Below, piece by piece: positions 46,918 through 55,793 of a stretch of DNA of 64,000 nt; the stretch's first letter is position 1; each line of letters begins with the position of its first letter. Origin of the DNA: an uncultured Muribaculaceae bacterium (GTDB lineage Bacteria > Bacteroidota > Bacteroidia > Bacteroidales > Muribaculaceae); NCBI GenBank assembly GCA_910577465.1, contig CAJTMM010000002.1, positions 24,873 through 88,872 on the forward strand, given 5' to 3'. The notes under the pieces are model-generated. The model did no database searches. It saw only the letters and a program-made list of their open reading frames with translations, and was not told the DNA's origin. Position numbers and translations under genes: made by a program.

Positions 46918-48798
46918 TCAGTCGGCAAATTCGATAAGTGGAGCATCGGTTCCTACGATATCATCGGGCTTTACAAATACGCGTTTTACAACCGCATCCT
47001 TTTCCGCAGTGACATCGTTCTCCATTTTCATTGCCTCATATACCAACAGTACATCACCGGCTTTTACAGCCTGACCAGCTTTCACGTTAACTTGGATAAC
47101 GCGTCCGCCCATAGGTGCAGAGAGGACTTCTCCGGTAATGGGTTCTTCCGGTTCTTTTGCCGCTTCAACAGCCTTTGCCGCTTCGGCCTGCTTATCGAGT
47201 TTTGTCTGGTATTCTTCTGTGCGGCGGCGACGTAAGAAGCCGTTTGCTACAGAGGGGAGAAGTTCAAGCAACAGGTATTCCTCATCATTTGATGCCAATG
47301 ATACACCACCGAGGTCATCAAGTTTGGGATTTTCAGGCTTGCGATACGAATTTACGTCATAAGGACGTTCTTCAGGGCTACCGGTTATCTGGGCACGGAA
47401 TTCAGGGTTGATAGCTACGGGTGTGTGTCCGTACTCGCCCTTAATCAATGAAATGAACTGATTGGATGCGTTGGAGTAATCGGGGTTGCCTTTTTTGCGG
47501 TCCAAAGCAAGACTTACTGCCTGGCTGCCTACAATCTGGCTGGTGGGTGTTACCAATGGAACCAAGCCGGCATCGCGGCGTACTTTCGGTATCAAGCGCA
47601 TTGCGTCATCGAGAAGGTCTGATGCCTGGAGAGCCTTGAGCTGGGCCACCATGTTGGAGTACATACCGCCAGGAACTTCCGCATTCTTAACGAGTTCGTT
47701 GGGCTTGGGGAAGCCGAAGTATTCTTCGATAGAGTGACAAGCGGCGAGCAATCCTTCTTCATCGTTTGCCTTGGCGCATTCGATAGCTTTGTCGAACAGA
47801 GCTGAGATATGTGCTGGTAACTCGTCGGTGAGGGGATTGAATTCGATAGGCATAGTCTTAACCAGGTCAAACTCGGCAAGGTCCTTACGTGCGTTGAGGA
47901 GTTCGTTGCGGATTTTGCCCACAGCTTCCATGTTGACGTCAACTTCTATACCCATACGGTTGGCAAATACGTATATGAGTTCCAATGCAGGTGCAGCCGA
48001 ACCGCCACCGAACCACCAGATGTTGGTGTCAAGAATGTCAACACCATGAAGCATGGCCATCACTGAGGATGCAAGACCATATCCGGGAGTACAGTGGGTG
48101 TGGAAGTCAATGTCGACTTTTATTTCGCGTTTCAACCGGGAGATAATAGATGCGGCACGAAGCGGATTGACCAATCCTGCCATATCCTTAAGAGTGATTA
48201 TTTTTGCACCGAGCGCTTCCATAGCCTTGGCTTTCTCTACGAAGTATTCGTCAGTGAAAATCTTTTCAGGTGCGGAGGGTTTGCTGCCAAATATTGATTT
48301 CAGTTTAGCTGCAAAACCGGTAGGCGCGGGCTGCTCCTCTTTGGGATCGACGGTATAACATACAGCACCGTCGGCGATACCTCCCATTTCATTGATAAGG
48401 CGTATGGATTCCTTGATGTTGTCAATATCATTGAGCGCATCAAAAATACGCATTACATTAAGACCATTTTTAATAGCTTCTTTATAGAATCCTTCAAGGA
48501 CGCTGTTGGGGTAGGGGACGTAGCCGAACAGGTTGCGGCCACGCGAAAGGGCTGATAGAAGCGATTTGCCTTTCATGGCTTCGCTCGCCTTGCGTAAACG
48601 GTTCCAAGGAGATTCGTCAAGGTAGCGCATTACCGAGTCAGGGATTGCTCCACCCCATACTTCCATTATATAAAATCCGGCATTCTCATACAAGGGGAGA
48701 AGGCGGTCGATAGTGGCTTGACTCATGCGGGTCGCAAACAATGACTGCTGTCCGTCGCGCATAGTCAAATCTCTGATTTTCAATTTACGAGTTTCCAT
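46918..48798 (-). CDS. Biotin-dependent carboxyltransferase (pyruvate carboxylase subunit B / oxaloacetate decarboxylase alpha-type)
   Basis: A 626-residue protein. The carboxyltransferase barrel (about 1-300) has Met-Arg-Asp-Gly-Gln-Gln-Ser near 13-19 (metal ligand Asp15), the carbamylated lysine in Thr-Leu-Lys-Asp-Met-Ala (Lys204) and Asp-Phe-His-Thr-His. A conserved PYC_OADA region follows and a biotinyl domain ends the protein with Glu-Ala-Met-Lys-Met-Glu (biotin on Lys591). A Pro- and Lys-rich insert at about 153-178 interrupts the barrel. It moves CO2 between oxaloacetate or pyruvate and biotin. No biotin carboxylase or sodium-pump subunit is adjacent, so the direction of the reaction is open. 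Confidence 0.9.
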   Translation of the reverse strand: METRKLKIRDLTMRDGQQSLFATRMSQATIDRLLPLYENAGFYIMEVWGGAIPDSVMRYLDESPWNRLRKASEAMKGKSLLSALSRGRNLFGYVPYPNSVLEGFYKEAIKNGLNVMRIFDALNDIDNIKESIRLINEMGGIADGAVCYTVDPKEEQPAPTGFAAKLKSIFGSKPSAPEKIFTDEYFVEKAKAMEALGAKIITLKDMAGLVNPLRAASIISRLKREIKVDIDFHTHCTPGYGLASSVMAMLHGVDILDTNIWWFGGGSAAPALELIYVFANRMGIEVDVNMEAVGKIRNELLNARKDLAEFDLVKTMPIEFNPLTDELPAHISALFDKAIECAKANDEEGLLAACHSIEEYFGFPKPNELVKNAEVPGGMYSNMVAQLKALQASDLLDDAMRLIPKVRRDAGLVPLVTPTSQIVGSQAVSLALDRKKGNPDYSNASNQFISLIKGEYGHTPVAINPEFRAQITGSPEERPYDVNSYRKPENPKLDDLGGVSLASNDEEYLLLELLPSVANGFLRRRRTEEYQTKLDKQAEAAKAVEAAKEPEEPITGEVLSAPMGGRVIQVNVKAGQAVKAGDVLLVYEAMKMENDVTAEKDAVVKRVFVKPDDIVGTDAPLIEFAD

Positions 48799-48840
48799 AA
48801 ATATAATGTTTTGGATTTCTTATTCCATGTTAAAATAAAC

Positions 48841-48872
48841 AATGGTGCAAAATTAATCAATTTTGCACCATT
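48841..48872 (-). terminator. Terminator after lon
   Basis: A perfect 14-bp stem (48841-48854 with 48859-48872) with a 4-base loop. It lies 33 bases past the lon stop codon on the minus strand and is followed by GTTTATTTT. Confidence 0.85.
48848..48855 (-). promoter_or_regulatory. -7 element of the carboxyltransferase gene inside the lon terminator
   Basis: TAATTTTG on the minus strand, lying within the hairpin, 49 bases before the carboxyltransferase start. The -33 region is not clear. Confidence 0.4.
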
Positions 48873-48904
48873 TATGGAAATATTTCTTTAATTTTTTATG
48901 GTTG

Positions 48905-51310
48905 TTATTCCAAATGTAAGGCGTCATCAACTTTTTCTTTCAGTAGAGCTGATTTTATGACATCCATAATATCTTTGACATAGATGAATTTCAATCCTTC
49001 CAAATATATTGGAGCTATATCGTCTATGTCCTTACGGTTTTCATTAGACAGTATTATGGTGTCAATTCCGGCGCGTTTCGCTGCCAAAATCTTTTCTTTA
49101 ATACCACCTACCGGCAAAACTTTACCACGTAGGGTTATCTCTCCTGTCATAGCTATACGTTCGCGCACTTTCCGTTGAGTGAATGCGCTTACGATTGAGG
49201 TAACCATCGTTATACCAGCTGATGGTCCATCCTTGGGTATGGCTCCTTCAGGAACATGTATATGCAGGGTGTAATGTTCGAATAGCTCAGGAGATATTCC
49301 TAATGTTTCAGCGTGAGCTTTCACATATTGCAATGCAATTACGGCTGATTCTTTCATTACGTCGCCAAGGTTTCCGGTGAGGGTAAGTTTTTCTCCTTTG
49401 CCCTTGGCTAATGATGATTCGATATATAGGATTTCACCACCTACTGCTGTCCAAGCCAAGCCTGTGACCACTCCTGCATAGTCGTTGCCTTCATATCGGT
49501 CGCGGGTGTGACTTTCCACGCCCAGATATTCTCTCAAGTGCGACGGTTTTACGACTTTAGGAAAGCGTTTTCCGCTCATTTTTTTCAATACGCTTTTACG
49601 TACCACGGACGCTATACGCTTTTCCAATTGGCGAACGCCACTTTCGCAGGTGTAACCTTCGATGATTTTACCAAGGGCGTCGTCGGATATGGTGAGTTGT
49701 TTAGGCGTGAATCCGTTGTCGTCAAGTACACGTGGCAAAAGGTGTCTGCGGGCGATTTCAATTTTTTCTTCAGGCAGATATCCGGAGATGTCTATTATCT
49801 CCATGCGGTCAAGCAATGGTTGCGACAGTGTGGAGAGTGTATTGGCGGTAGCGATGAAAAGCACTTTCGACAAATCATAGTCAACGTCGACATAGTTGTC
49901 GTGGAACTTGCAGTTTTGTTCAGGGTCGAGGATTTCAAGAAGTGCCGCCGAGGGATCACTTTTGATATCAGTGCCTATCTTGTCAACCTCGTCGAGTAAA
50001 AGCACGGGATTGGAGGTGCCGGCACGGCGCATGGCATCAATAATGCGGCCGGGCATAGCTCCGATGTATGTGCGTCTGTGTCCGCGTAATTCCGATTCAT
50101 CATGAAGGCCGCCTAACGATACGCGCTGGTATTTGCGGCCAAGTGCTTTGGCTATGGATTGACCCAATGAGGTTTTGCCAACGCCGGGTGCTCCTACCAA
50201 ACATAATATAGGTGCCTTGCCATTGGGGGTATTCATTATAACGGCAAGTTGCTCGAGGATGCGCTCTTTCACCTTGTCCAGCCCATAATGGTCGGAGTTT
50301 AATATTTTCTCGGCGTCGGTAAGGGTAGTGCATAGCTCATCCTCCTTACCCCAAGGTAGGTTGATGAGCAGGTCGAGATAGGAATATTGAACAGAATAGT
50401 CGGGGCTTTGTGGGTTTAATCTCGAGAGTTTGTCAACCTCGCGCTCAAATGTTTTTCTGACATCTTCAGGGAAATTAATGTCGGCGGCTTTGTCGCGGAA
50501 TGTAGTTGCATCGTCGTCATCGCCATACAGTTCCTGACGTATAGCCTCCATTTGATGTTGAAGGAATGTCATGCGTTGGTTCTCATTGAGATTCCGTTTG
50601 GTGCGCTCCTGAATCTCTTGCGAGATGTTCACCATCTCTTCGTTGCGGGCAAGTTCCGTGAGCAGTGCGTAGGCTCTTTCCTTGAGACTACGCATGGCAA
50701 GCATCTTTTGTTTGAATTCAGGATTAAATGGGGTATGGGTTGCCACCATATTTACTATAGTGGCGGGATTTTCAAGATGCTCAAGGTTGAATGACAAATC
50801 GTTCGGACCATCAACCGTTTTGCGCAGAATGTTAAGGGCTGTGTCGCGTATGGATATTGCCAATGCCTGGAATTCCTTGTCATTGTTGCGTGGAGTGGTA
50901 TCATGGATGAATTTGACATTGGCACTCAATGGAAACTCCCCGGATGACAATACCTTGAACTTCGATGATGCACGTACTATGGCTGTTTTGGGGCCATCCG
51001 GGATATCGAATATCTTTACCACATTCGCCAAAACTCCATACTCATACATGTCCTCCGGTATCTTCGGATGCTCCGTAGTCGCGTCTCTTTGGCACAAAAT
51101 GCCTATCGTGGTATGTGTGCTTTCAGATAATTGTGCTGTTTGTATTGAAGCTTCCCTGCCTAACGTTATGGGAAATGTCACGTCGGGGAACAGGACCAAA
51201 TCGCGTGTAGCGAGAATCGGTAGGTTGGTCGGTTCCGGAAGATGTGTCTCAGCTGTCAGGTCGATATCTATTTGTCCTAATGATAATATATGTTCTTTTT
51301 TATCTTTCAT
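48905..51310 (-). CDS. lon: ATP-dependent serine protease Lon
   Basis: A LonA protease of 801 residues from the ATG at 51310. A longer frame to 51349 would start only 13 bases after a -7 box, so the inner start is preferred. An N-terminal substrate domain (Leu-Pro-Ile-Leu-Ala-Thr-Arg-Asp-Leu-Val-Leu-Phe-Pro) and a coiled coil precede Walker A Gly-Ala-Pro-Gly-Val-Gly-Lys-Thr. The catalytic dyad is Ser697 in Asp-Gly-Pro-Ser-Ala-Gly and Lys740 in Lys-Glu-Lys-Ile-Leu, 43 apart as in E. coli. It degrades damaged and regulatory proteins in the cytoplasm. Confidence 0.96.
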   Translation of the reverse strand: MKDKKEHILSLGQIDIDLTAETHLPEPTNLPILATRDLVLFPDVTFPITLGREASIQTAQLSESTHTTIGILCQRDATTEHPKIPEDMYEYGVLANVVKIFDIPDGPKTAIVRASSKFKVLSSGEFPLSANVKFIHDTTPRNNDKEFQALAISIRDTALNILRKTVDGPNDLSFNLEHLENPATIVNMVATHTPFNPEFKQKMLAMRSLKERAYALLTELARNEEMVNISQEIQERTKRNLNENQRMTFLQHQMEAIRQELYGDDDDATTFRDKAADINFPEDVRKTFEREVDKLSRLNPQSPDYSVQYSYLDLLINLPWGKEDELCTTLTDAEKILNSDHYGLDKVKERILEQLAVIMNTPNGKAPILCLVGAPGVGKTSLGQSIAKALGRKYQRVSLGGLHDESELRGHRRTYIGAMPGRIIDAMRRAGTSNPVLLLDEVDKIGTDIKSDPSAALLEILDPEQNCKFHDNYVDVDYDLSKVLFIATANTLSTLSQPLLDRMEIIDISGYLPEEKIEIARRHLLPRVLDDNGFTPKQLTISDDALGKIIEGYTCESGVRQLEKRIASVVRKSVLKKMSGKRFPKVVKPSHLREYLGVESHTRDRYEGNDYAGVVTGLAWTAVGGEILYIESSLAKGKGEKLTLTGNLGDVMKESAVIALQYVKAHAETLGISPELFEHYTLHIHVPEGAIPKDGPSAGITMVTSIVSAFTQRKVRERIAMTGEITLRGKVLPVGGIKEKILAAKRAGIDTIILSNENRKDIDDIAPIYLEGLKFIYVKDIMDVIKSALLKEKVDDALHLE

Positions 51311-51362
51311 AAGTGCACTTACTCTGAATGGTGTTATGTGTATTGCCATGCAAATATTATGC

Positions 51363-51370
51363 CAAAGTTA
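51363..51370 (-). promoter_or_regulatory. -7 element of lon
   Basis: TAACTTTG on the minus strand, 52 bases before the ATG at 51310. It supports the inner start codon. No -33 TTTG is seen at the right distance. Confidence 0.5.
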
Positions 51371-51450
51371 GTTATTTTTTTGCGGATAGCGATAGTTATA
51401 TTGCAAAATGACCTTATACATCCATATAATAGTGATTGTTCACTGAAAAA

Positions 51451-51468
51451 ACATGTTGTGTAACATGT
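51451..51468. promoter_or_regulatory. Palindrome upstream of the EF-G2-like gene
   Basis: ACATGTT, a 4-base spacer, AACATGT: a perfect inverted repeat of 7-bp arms, 113 bases before the start codon. It resembles a dimeric activator site. In Bacteroides thetaiotaomicron the EF-G2 gene is activated by the CRP-like regulator Cur, so this is a candidate site, not a proven one. Confidence 0.5.
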
Positions 51469-51581
51469 CGTTTGATTATAGCAAACTCAAAAATTATTTC
51501 TATTTTGCGGTCGGAAAAATGATTTACCTATCGTTTTTTCAATGAAATTATTTGTAACACACTACTAAATTATCTGATAAC

Positions 51582-53738
51582 ATGAAAGTTTATCAAACCA
51601 ACGAAATTAAGAACATAGCCTTGCTTGGTAGCAAAGGCTCAGGTAAAACCACACTTGCTGAAGCTATGCTTTACGAGTGTGGAGTTATAAAACGTCGTGG
51701 TACAATAGATGCAAAAAACACTGTAAGCGATTATTTCCCTGTTGAAAAGGAATATGGCTATTCAGTGTTTTCTACTATATTTTATGCCGAATTCCTTAAT
51801 AAGAAACTTAATGTTATCGATTGCCCGGGAGCGGATGACTTCGTTGGCAATGCTATAACGGCTCTTAATGTCACCGATACCGGCGTTATTGTCATAAATT
51901 CTCAATACGGGGTAGAGGTTGGAACACAGAATATATTCCGAACCACTGCCAAACTGAAAAAGCCCGTGATATTCGCTTTGAACCAACTTGATGGCGAGAA
52001 GGCTGATTTTGAGAATGTGGTAGACCAGATGCGTGATATATTCGGCAACAAGATTGTGCTCGTGCAATATCCTCTCAGCACCGGAGCCGGATTTAATGCC
52101 ATGATTGATGTGTTGCTCATGAAGAAATATTCATGGGGTCCCGACGGTGGTGTACCTACTATTGAAGATATTCCTGCCGAAGAGATGGAGCGTGCTCAGG
52201 ATCTACATCAGAAGTTGGTAGAAGCAGCTGCTGAAAATGATGAAACACTCATGGAGAAATTCTTTGACCAGGGCCATCTATCTGAGGATGAAATGCGAGA
52301 AGGTATCCGTAAGGGCTTGGTTGACCGTTCGATTTATCCCGTATTCTGCGTCAGTGCAGCTAAGGATATGGGCGTGCGGCGCATGATGGAATTCCTTGGC
52401 AATGTAGTACCATTCGTGGAAGATATGCCTGCACCTGTAAATACAGCCGGTGAAGAAGTTGCTCCTGACAGCAATGGTCCATTGAGCTTGTTTATATTCA
52501 AGACCACAGTGGAACCGCATATCGGTGAGGTAAGCTACTTCAAGGTTATGTCGGGAACATTGACACCCGGTGTGGATCTTGATAATGTGAGCCGTGATTC
52601 CAAGGAACGTATAGCGCAGATATTCTGTGTGTGCGGTCAGATTAAGACTCCGGTGGATAAATTGTGTGCGGGAGATATTGGTGCTACGGTGAAACTTAAG
52701 GATGTACGTACCGGAAATACCCTCGATGAAAAAGGATGTGAATATGCATTTGATTTCATAAAATATCCGGCTCCCAAATATCAACGAGCTATACGCCCCG
52801 TTACAGAAAGCGATGCGGAAAAACTGTCTGTCATTCTGACCCGCATGCATGAAGAAGATCCGACATGGGAAGTGGTTCAATCTAAAGAGTTGAAGCAGAC
52901 TATTCTTTCCGGTCAAGGCGAATTCCATTTACGTACATTAAAATGGCGTGTTGAAAACAACGACAAATTGCCCATCATATTTGAAGAACCCAAGATTCCT
53001 TACCGCGAAACAATAACCAAGGCTTCACGTGCCGACTATCGTCACAAGAAGCAATCGGGTGGTGCAGGTCAGTTCGGTGAGGTACATCTGATCGTTGAAC
53101 CATATACTGATGGTATGCCGGCTCCCGACACCTATCGTTTCGGTAATCAGGAGTTCAAGATGAATGTGCGCGATACGCAGGAAATCCCATTGGAATGGGG
53201 CGGTAAATTAGTAGTGTGCAATTGTATCGTAGGTGGTGCTATAGATGCCCGCTTCATACCTGCAATAGTAAAAGGATTGATGGATAGAATGGAGCAGGGT
53301 CCGCTTACAGGTTCGTATGCACGTGATGTGCGTGTTTGTATCTACGATGGCAAGATGCATCCGGTAGATTCAAATGAAATTTCATTCCGTCTTGCCGGAC
53401 GTAACGCATTCAGCGAAGCCTTCCGAAACGCCAATCCTAAGATTTTGGAACCGGTGTACGATGTAGAGGTAATGGTACCGGCAGATGTAATGGGTGATGT
53501 GATGAGCGATTTGCAAGGTCGTCGTGCCATAATCATGGGTATGTCGAGTGAAAATGGTTTTGAGAAAATCTCAGCTAAAGTGCCATTGAAAGAGATGTCA
53601 AGCTACTCTACAGCTTTAAGCTCCATCACCGGCGGTCGTTCTTCATTTACCATGAAATTTGCTTCGTACGAGCTTGTTCCCGGCGATGTTCAGGAAAAAT
53701 TGCTTAAGGAATACGAAGAGAAAAATTCCGAAGACTGA
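51582..53738 (+). CDS. EF-G2-like translation elongation factor paralog
   Basis: A 718-residue EF-G homolog with all five domains. Its G domain is atypical: the P loop is Gly-Ser-Lys-Gly-Ser-Gly-Lys-Thr-Thr near 16-24, and the G3 motif reads Asp80-Cys-Pro-Gly-Ala84 where canonical factors have Asp-Thr-Pro-Gly-His, so the catalytic histidine is missing. The G4 motif is Asn-Gln-Leu-Asp rather than Asn-Lys-x-Asp. This matches the described Bacteroides EF-G2, which moves ribosomes without GTP hydrolysis in starvation. The canonical fusA is elsewhere. It is monocistronic, with a long leader holding a palindrome and a strong terminator behind. Confidence 0.92.
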   Translation: MKVYQTNEIKNIALLGSKGSGKTTLAEAMLYECGVIKRRGTIDAKNTVSDYFPVEKEYGYSVFSTIFYAEFLNKKLNVIDCPGADDFVGNAITALNVTDTGVIVINSQYGVEVGTQNIFRTTAKLKKPVIFALNQLDGEKADFENVVDQMRDIFGNKIVLVQYPLSTGAGFNAMIDVLLMKKYSWGPDGGVPTIEDIPAEEMERAQDLHQKLVEAAAENDETLMEKFFDQGHLSEDEMREGIRKGLVDRSIYPVFCVSAAKDMGVRRMMEFLGNVVPFVEDMPAPVNTAGEEVAPDSNGPLSLFIFKTTVEPHIGEVSYFKVMSGTLTPGVDLDNVSRDSKERIAQIFCVCGQIKTPVDKLCAGDIGATVKLKDVRTGNTLDEKGCEYAFDFIKYPAPKYQRAIRPVTESDAEKLSVILTRMHEEDPTWEVVQSKELKQTILSGQGEFHLRTLKWRVENNDKLPIIFEEPKIPYRETITKASRADYRHKKQSGGAGQFGEVHLIVEPYTDGMPAPDTYRFGNQEFKMNVRDTQEIPLEWGGKLVVCNCIVGGAIDARFIPAIVKGLMDRMEQGPLTGSYARDVRVCIYDGKMHPVDSNEISFRLAGRNAFSEAFRNANPKILEPVYDVEVMVPADVMGDVMSDLQGRRAIIMGMSSENGFEKISAKVPLKEMSSYSTALSSITGGRSSFTMKFASYELVPGDVQEKLLKEYEEKNSED

Positions 53739-54115
53739 TTAAATACAAACAAGTAATAAGCTTTTTCATACCAGACAGGGTTGTCATAAGACAACCCTGT
53801 CTATTTGTATATTCGAGTTAAAGTCGGTCTATTTCATCCTGTCTCGATGTCTTCCCCTTGTACCTGCCTTTGGCTGAGTTCAGAGTGTATCTGACGCTTA
53901 AAGATACCGACCGGGAACCGCATTTTCGGTAATGTGGGCATCTGAAATTAAGTCCTCGGCTTTCGATAACTCAGATTGTGCAGCGTCATTGTCGGAACAT
54001 GACGCTGCTGTGTACGGTACTCTTACCTGAAATATGCGATATGACTCGATTCAGGTATGTTCCTGTTTTTTGCATCATATCGTTTTTCAATCTGTTTTGT
54101 TATTGGTTGATATGG
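53739..54115. other. 377-bp intergenic region with inverted repeats
   Basis: Apart from the terminator at its left end, this stretch codes nothing I can support. It holds two further inverted repeats: CAGCGTCAT (53981-53989) with ATGACGCTG (53999-54007), and TACCTGAA (54024-54031) with TTCAGGTA (54050-54057). Neither is followed by a T run. They lie downstream of the mlaF-like gene on the minus strand and could fold its 3' transcript end. Confidence 0.5.
53773..53802 (+). terminator. Terminator after the EF-G2-like gene
   Basis: A perfect 13-bp stem (53773-53785 with 53790-53802, AGACAGGGTTGTC and its complement) with a 4-base loop, followed by ATTTGTAT. Confidence 0.88.
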
Positions 54116-54886
54116 TTAACGATGAGCCGTGTGGATCATGTAGTCTTTGACTTTTTGGAACAAGTCTGTAGCAAACACAAATTCGTTGAGAGCTTCATTG
54201 TCGGCGTGGAATATTTTCTCTTTATTGCCTACCCATTCGCGGTAACCTTTATTTATGAATACGATATTCTCGCCAATCCCAAGTACTGAATTCATGTCAT
54301 GGGTATTGATGATGGTGGTAATATTGTATTCGTGTGTGATATCGCTCAGTAGTTCGTCGATAAGAATTGAAGTTTTGGGGTCAAGACCCGAGTTGGGTTC
54401 ATCGCAAAACAGGTAACGGGGATTAAGGGCTATGGCTCGTGCGATAGCCACGCGTTTTTGCATACCTCCGGATATTTCCGATGGGAATTTTTTATCCGCT
54501 CCCTTGAGGTTGACTCTTTCAAGGCAGAATTGTGCGCGTTCTTTAATCTCAGCCTTGCTCATATCAGAGAACATGGTCAGAGGAAACATGACATTGCCAA
54601 GCACGGTTTCAGAATCGAACAAAGCCGAACCTTGAAACAACATACCGATTTCCTCGCGGAGTTTTTTAGTTTGTTCGGCGCTCATTTTAAGCAGGTCACG
54701 ACCGTCATATAATATCTCTCCCTCTTCAGGACGTAACAGACCCACTAATGATTTCAGCAGTACTGTTTTTCCGGAGCCGCTTTGTCCTATGATAAGATTT
54801 GTCTTGCCGGAATAGAATGTGGCGTCTATGCCATGTAGAATCGTTTTTCCGTCAAATGATTTGGTGAGATTTTTTACTTCAATCAT
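54116..54886 (-). CDS. ABC transporter ATP-binding protein, MlaF type
   Basis: A 256-residue ATPase of a lipid-transport ABC system. Walker A is Gly-Gln-Ser-Gly-Ser-Gly-Lys-Thr near 34-41, the signature is Ile-Ser-Gly-Gly-Met-Gln-Lys-Arg and Walker B ends in Phe-Cys-Asp-Glu-Pro, followed by Asn-Ser-Gly-Leu-Asp and the switch His in Asn-Thr-His-Asp-Met. The Met-Gln-Lys-Arg variant of the signature is typical for the Mla group. It overlaps the permease gene by 4 bases and would power phospholipid traffic across the envelope. The MCE substrate-binding protein is not in the window. Confidence 0.93.
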   Translation of the reverse strand: MIEVKNLTKSFDGKTILHGIDATFYSGKTNLIIGQSGSGKTVLLKSLVGLLRPEEGEILYDGRDLLKMSAEQTKKLREEIGMLFQGSALFDSETVLGNVMFPLTMFSDMSKAEIKERAQFCLERVNLKGADKKFPSEISGGMQKRVAIARAIALNPRYLFCDEPNSGLDPKTSILIDELLSDITHEYNITTIINTHDMNSVLGIGENIVFINKGYREWVGNKEKIFHADNEALNEFVFATDLFQKVKDYMIHTAHR

Positions 54887-55644
54887 TGTAGTAATAATTT
54901 TGTCAGAACAACGTCGAGCAACAAAATAAGAATGCTGCTTGATACTACAGCATTAGTGCTTGCCTTTCCTACCTCCAATGCTCCACCCTTGACATAGTAA
55001 CCGCAATACGATGCAACGGAACTGATTACGAACGCGAAGAACAGTGATTTGATGAAACCATACCATACGTACCATTCGATAAACATCGCCTGTATGCCGT
55101 AAACGTAACGGGAGACCGTGATAATATCGGTGAACAGTGCCACAAGATAGCCTCCAAGCAGGGATGTGGCAATACAAAAAGCCACCAGGACTGGCATAAA
55201 GAATATGAATCCCACTACTTTGGGCAGCACAAGGAAATTGGCTGAATTGACCCCCATGATGTCAAGGGCGTCTATTTGCTCTGTAACTCTCATCGTGCCG
55301 ATTTCAGATGCGATATTGGATCCCACCTTTCCCGCAAGTATCAGACACAGAATAGAGTTGGAAAACTCCAGGAGTACGATGTCGCGTGTGGCAAGCCCCA
55401 CGGAGTAACTTGGAATAAGTGGCGACGTGGTGTTCAGTTGCATCTGAATGGCTATTACCGCCCCTATGAACAACGATATGACTATTACAAGTGGGATAGA
55501 GTCGACACCTAATTTGTTTATTTCGAAAATGGTGCGGCTTCCAAATACTTTCCATCGGTTTGGAATGGCAAATACTTTCCGCATGAACAGACAGTATCTG
55601 CCAAAGTTGGATATGGAGTGTTCGAATAACATTGCAGTTGACAT
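54883..55644 (-). CDS. MlaE family ABC transporter permease
   Basis: A 253-residue inner-membrane permease with five or six helices. Family patterns are Ile-Gly-Ala-Val-Ile-Ala-Ile-Gln-Met near 61-69, Gly-Lys-Val-Gly-Ser-Asn-Ile-Ala-Ser-Glu-Ile-Gly-Thr-Met-Arg-Val-Thr-Glu-Gln near 105-123 (the coupling helix facing the ATPase) and Asp-Ala-Leu-Asp-Ile-Met-Gly-Val. It is the first gene of the pair with the MlaF-type ATPase and probably keeps outer-membrane lipid asymmetry. Confidence 0.93.
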   Translation of the reverse strand: MSTAMLFEHSISNFGRYCLFMRKVFAIPNRWKVFGSRTIFEINKLGVDSIPLVIVISLFIGAVIAIQMQLNTTSPLIPSYSVGLATRDIVLLEFSNSILCLILAGKVGSNIASEIGTMRVTEQIDALDIMGVNSANFLVLPKVVGFIFFMPVLVAFCIATSLLGGYLVALFTDIITVSRYVYGIQAMFIEWYVWYGFIKSLFFAFVISSVASYCGYYVKGGALEVGKASTNAVVSSSILILLLDVVLTKLLLQ

Positions 55645-55655
55645 ATAAATTTATG

Positions 55656-55663
55656 CAAAGATA
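55656..55663 (-). promoter_or_regulatory. -7 element of the MlaE/MlaF-type pair
   Basis: TATCTTTG on the minus strand, 11 bases before the permease start. No good -33 partner is visible. Confidence 0.45.
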
Positions 55664-55793
55664 TGAAATTATTCGGTGCATAGGTGTATTAAAGGTATTT
55701 TACTCCAATATTGGCGGCAATGAGGGTAATTTCCCGAAACGAACATAACAGATGGATTAAATGTTATTTAATAAATTTAATAATGATTGGATT

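Noticed and set aside
50682..51371. Plus-strand frame of 229 codons over the 5' part of lon
   Set aside because: Antisense to the well-conserved Lon N-terminal domain.
52278..52928. Minus-strand frame of 216 codons over the EF-G2-like gene
   Set aside because: Antisense shadow; rich in Cys, His and Phe in no conserved pattern.
53978..54289. Plus-strand frame of 103 codons between EF-G2 and the ABC genes
   Set aside because: More than half of it lies antisense to the ATPase gene, and it has no family signal, start context or conservation cue.
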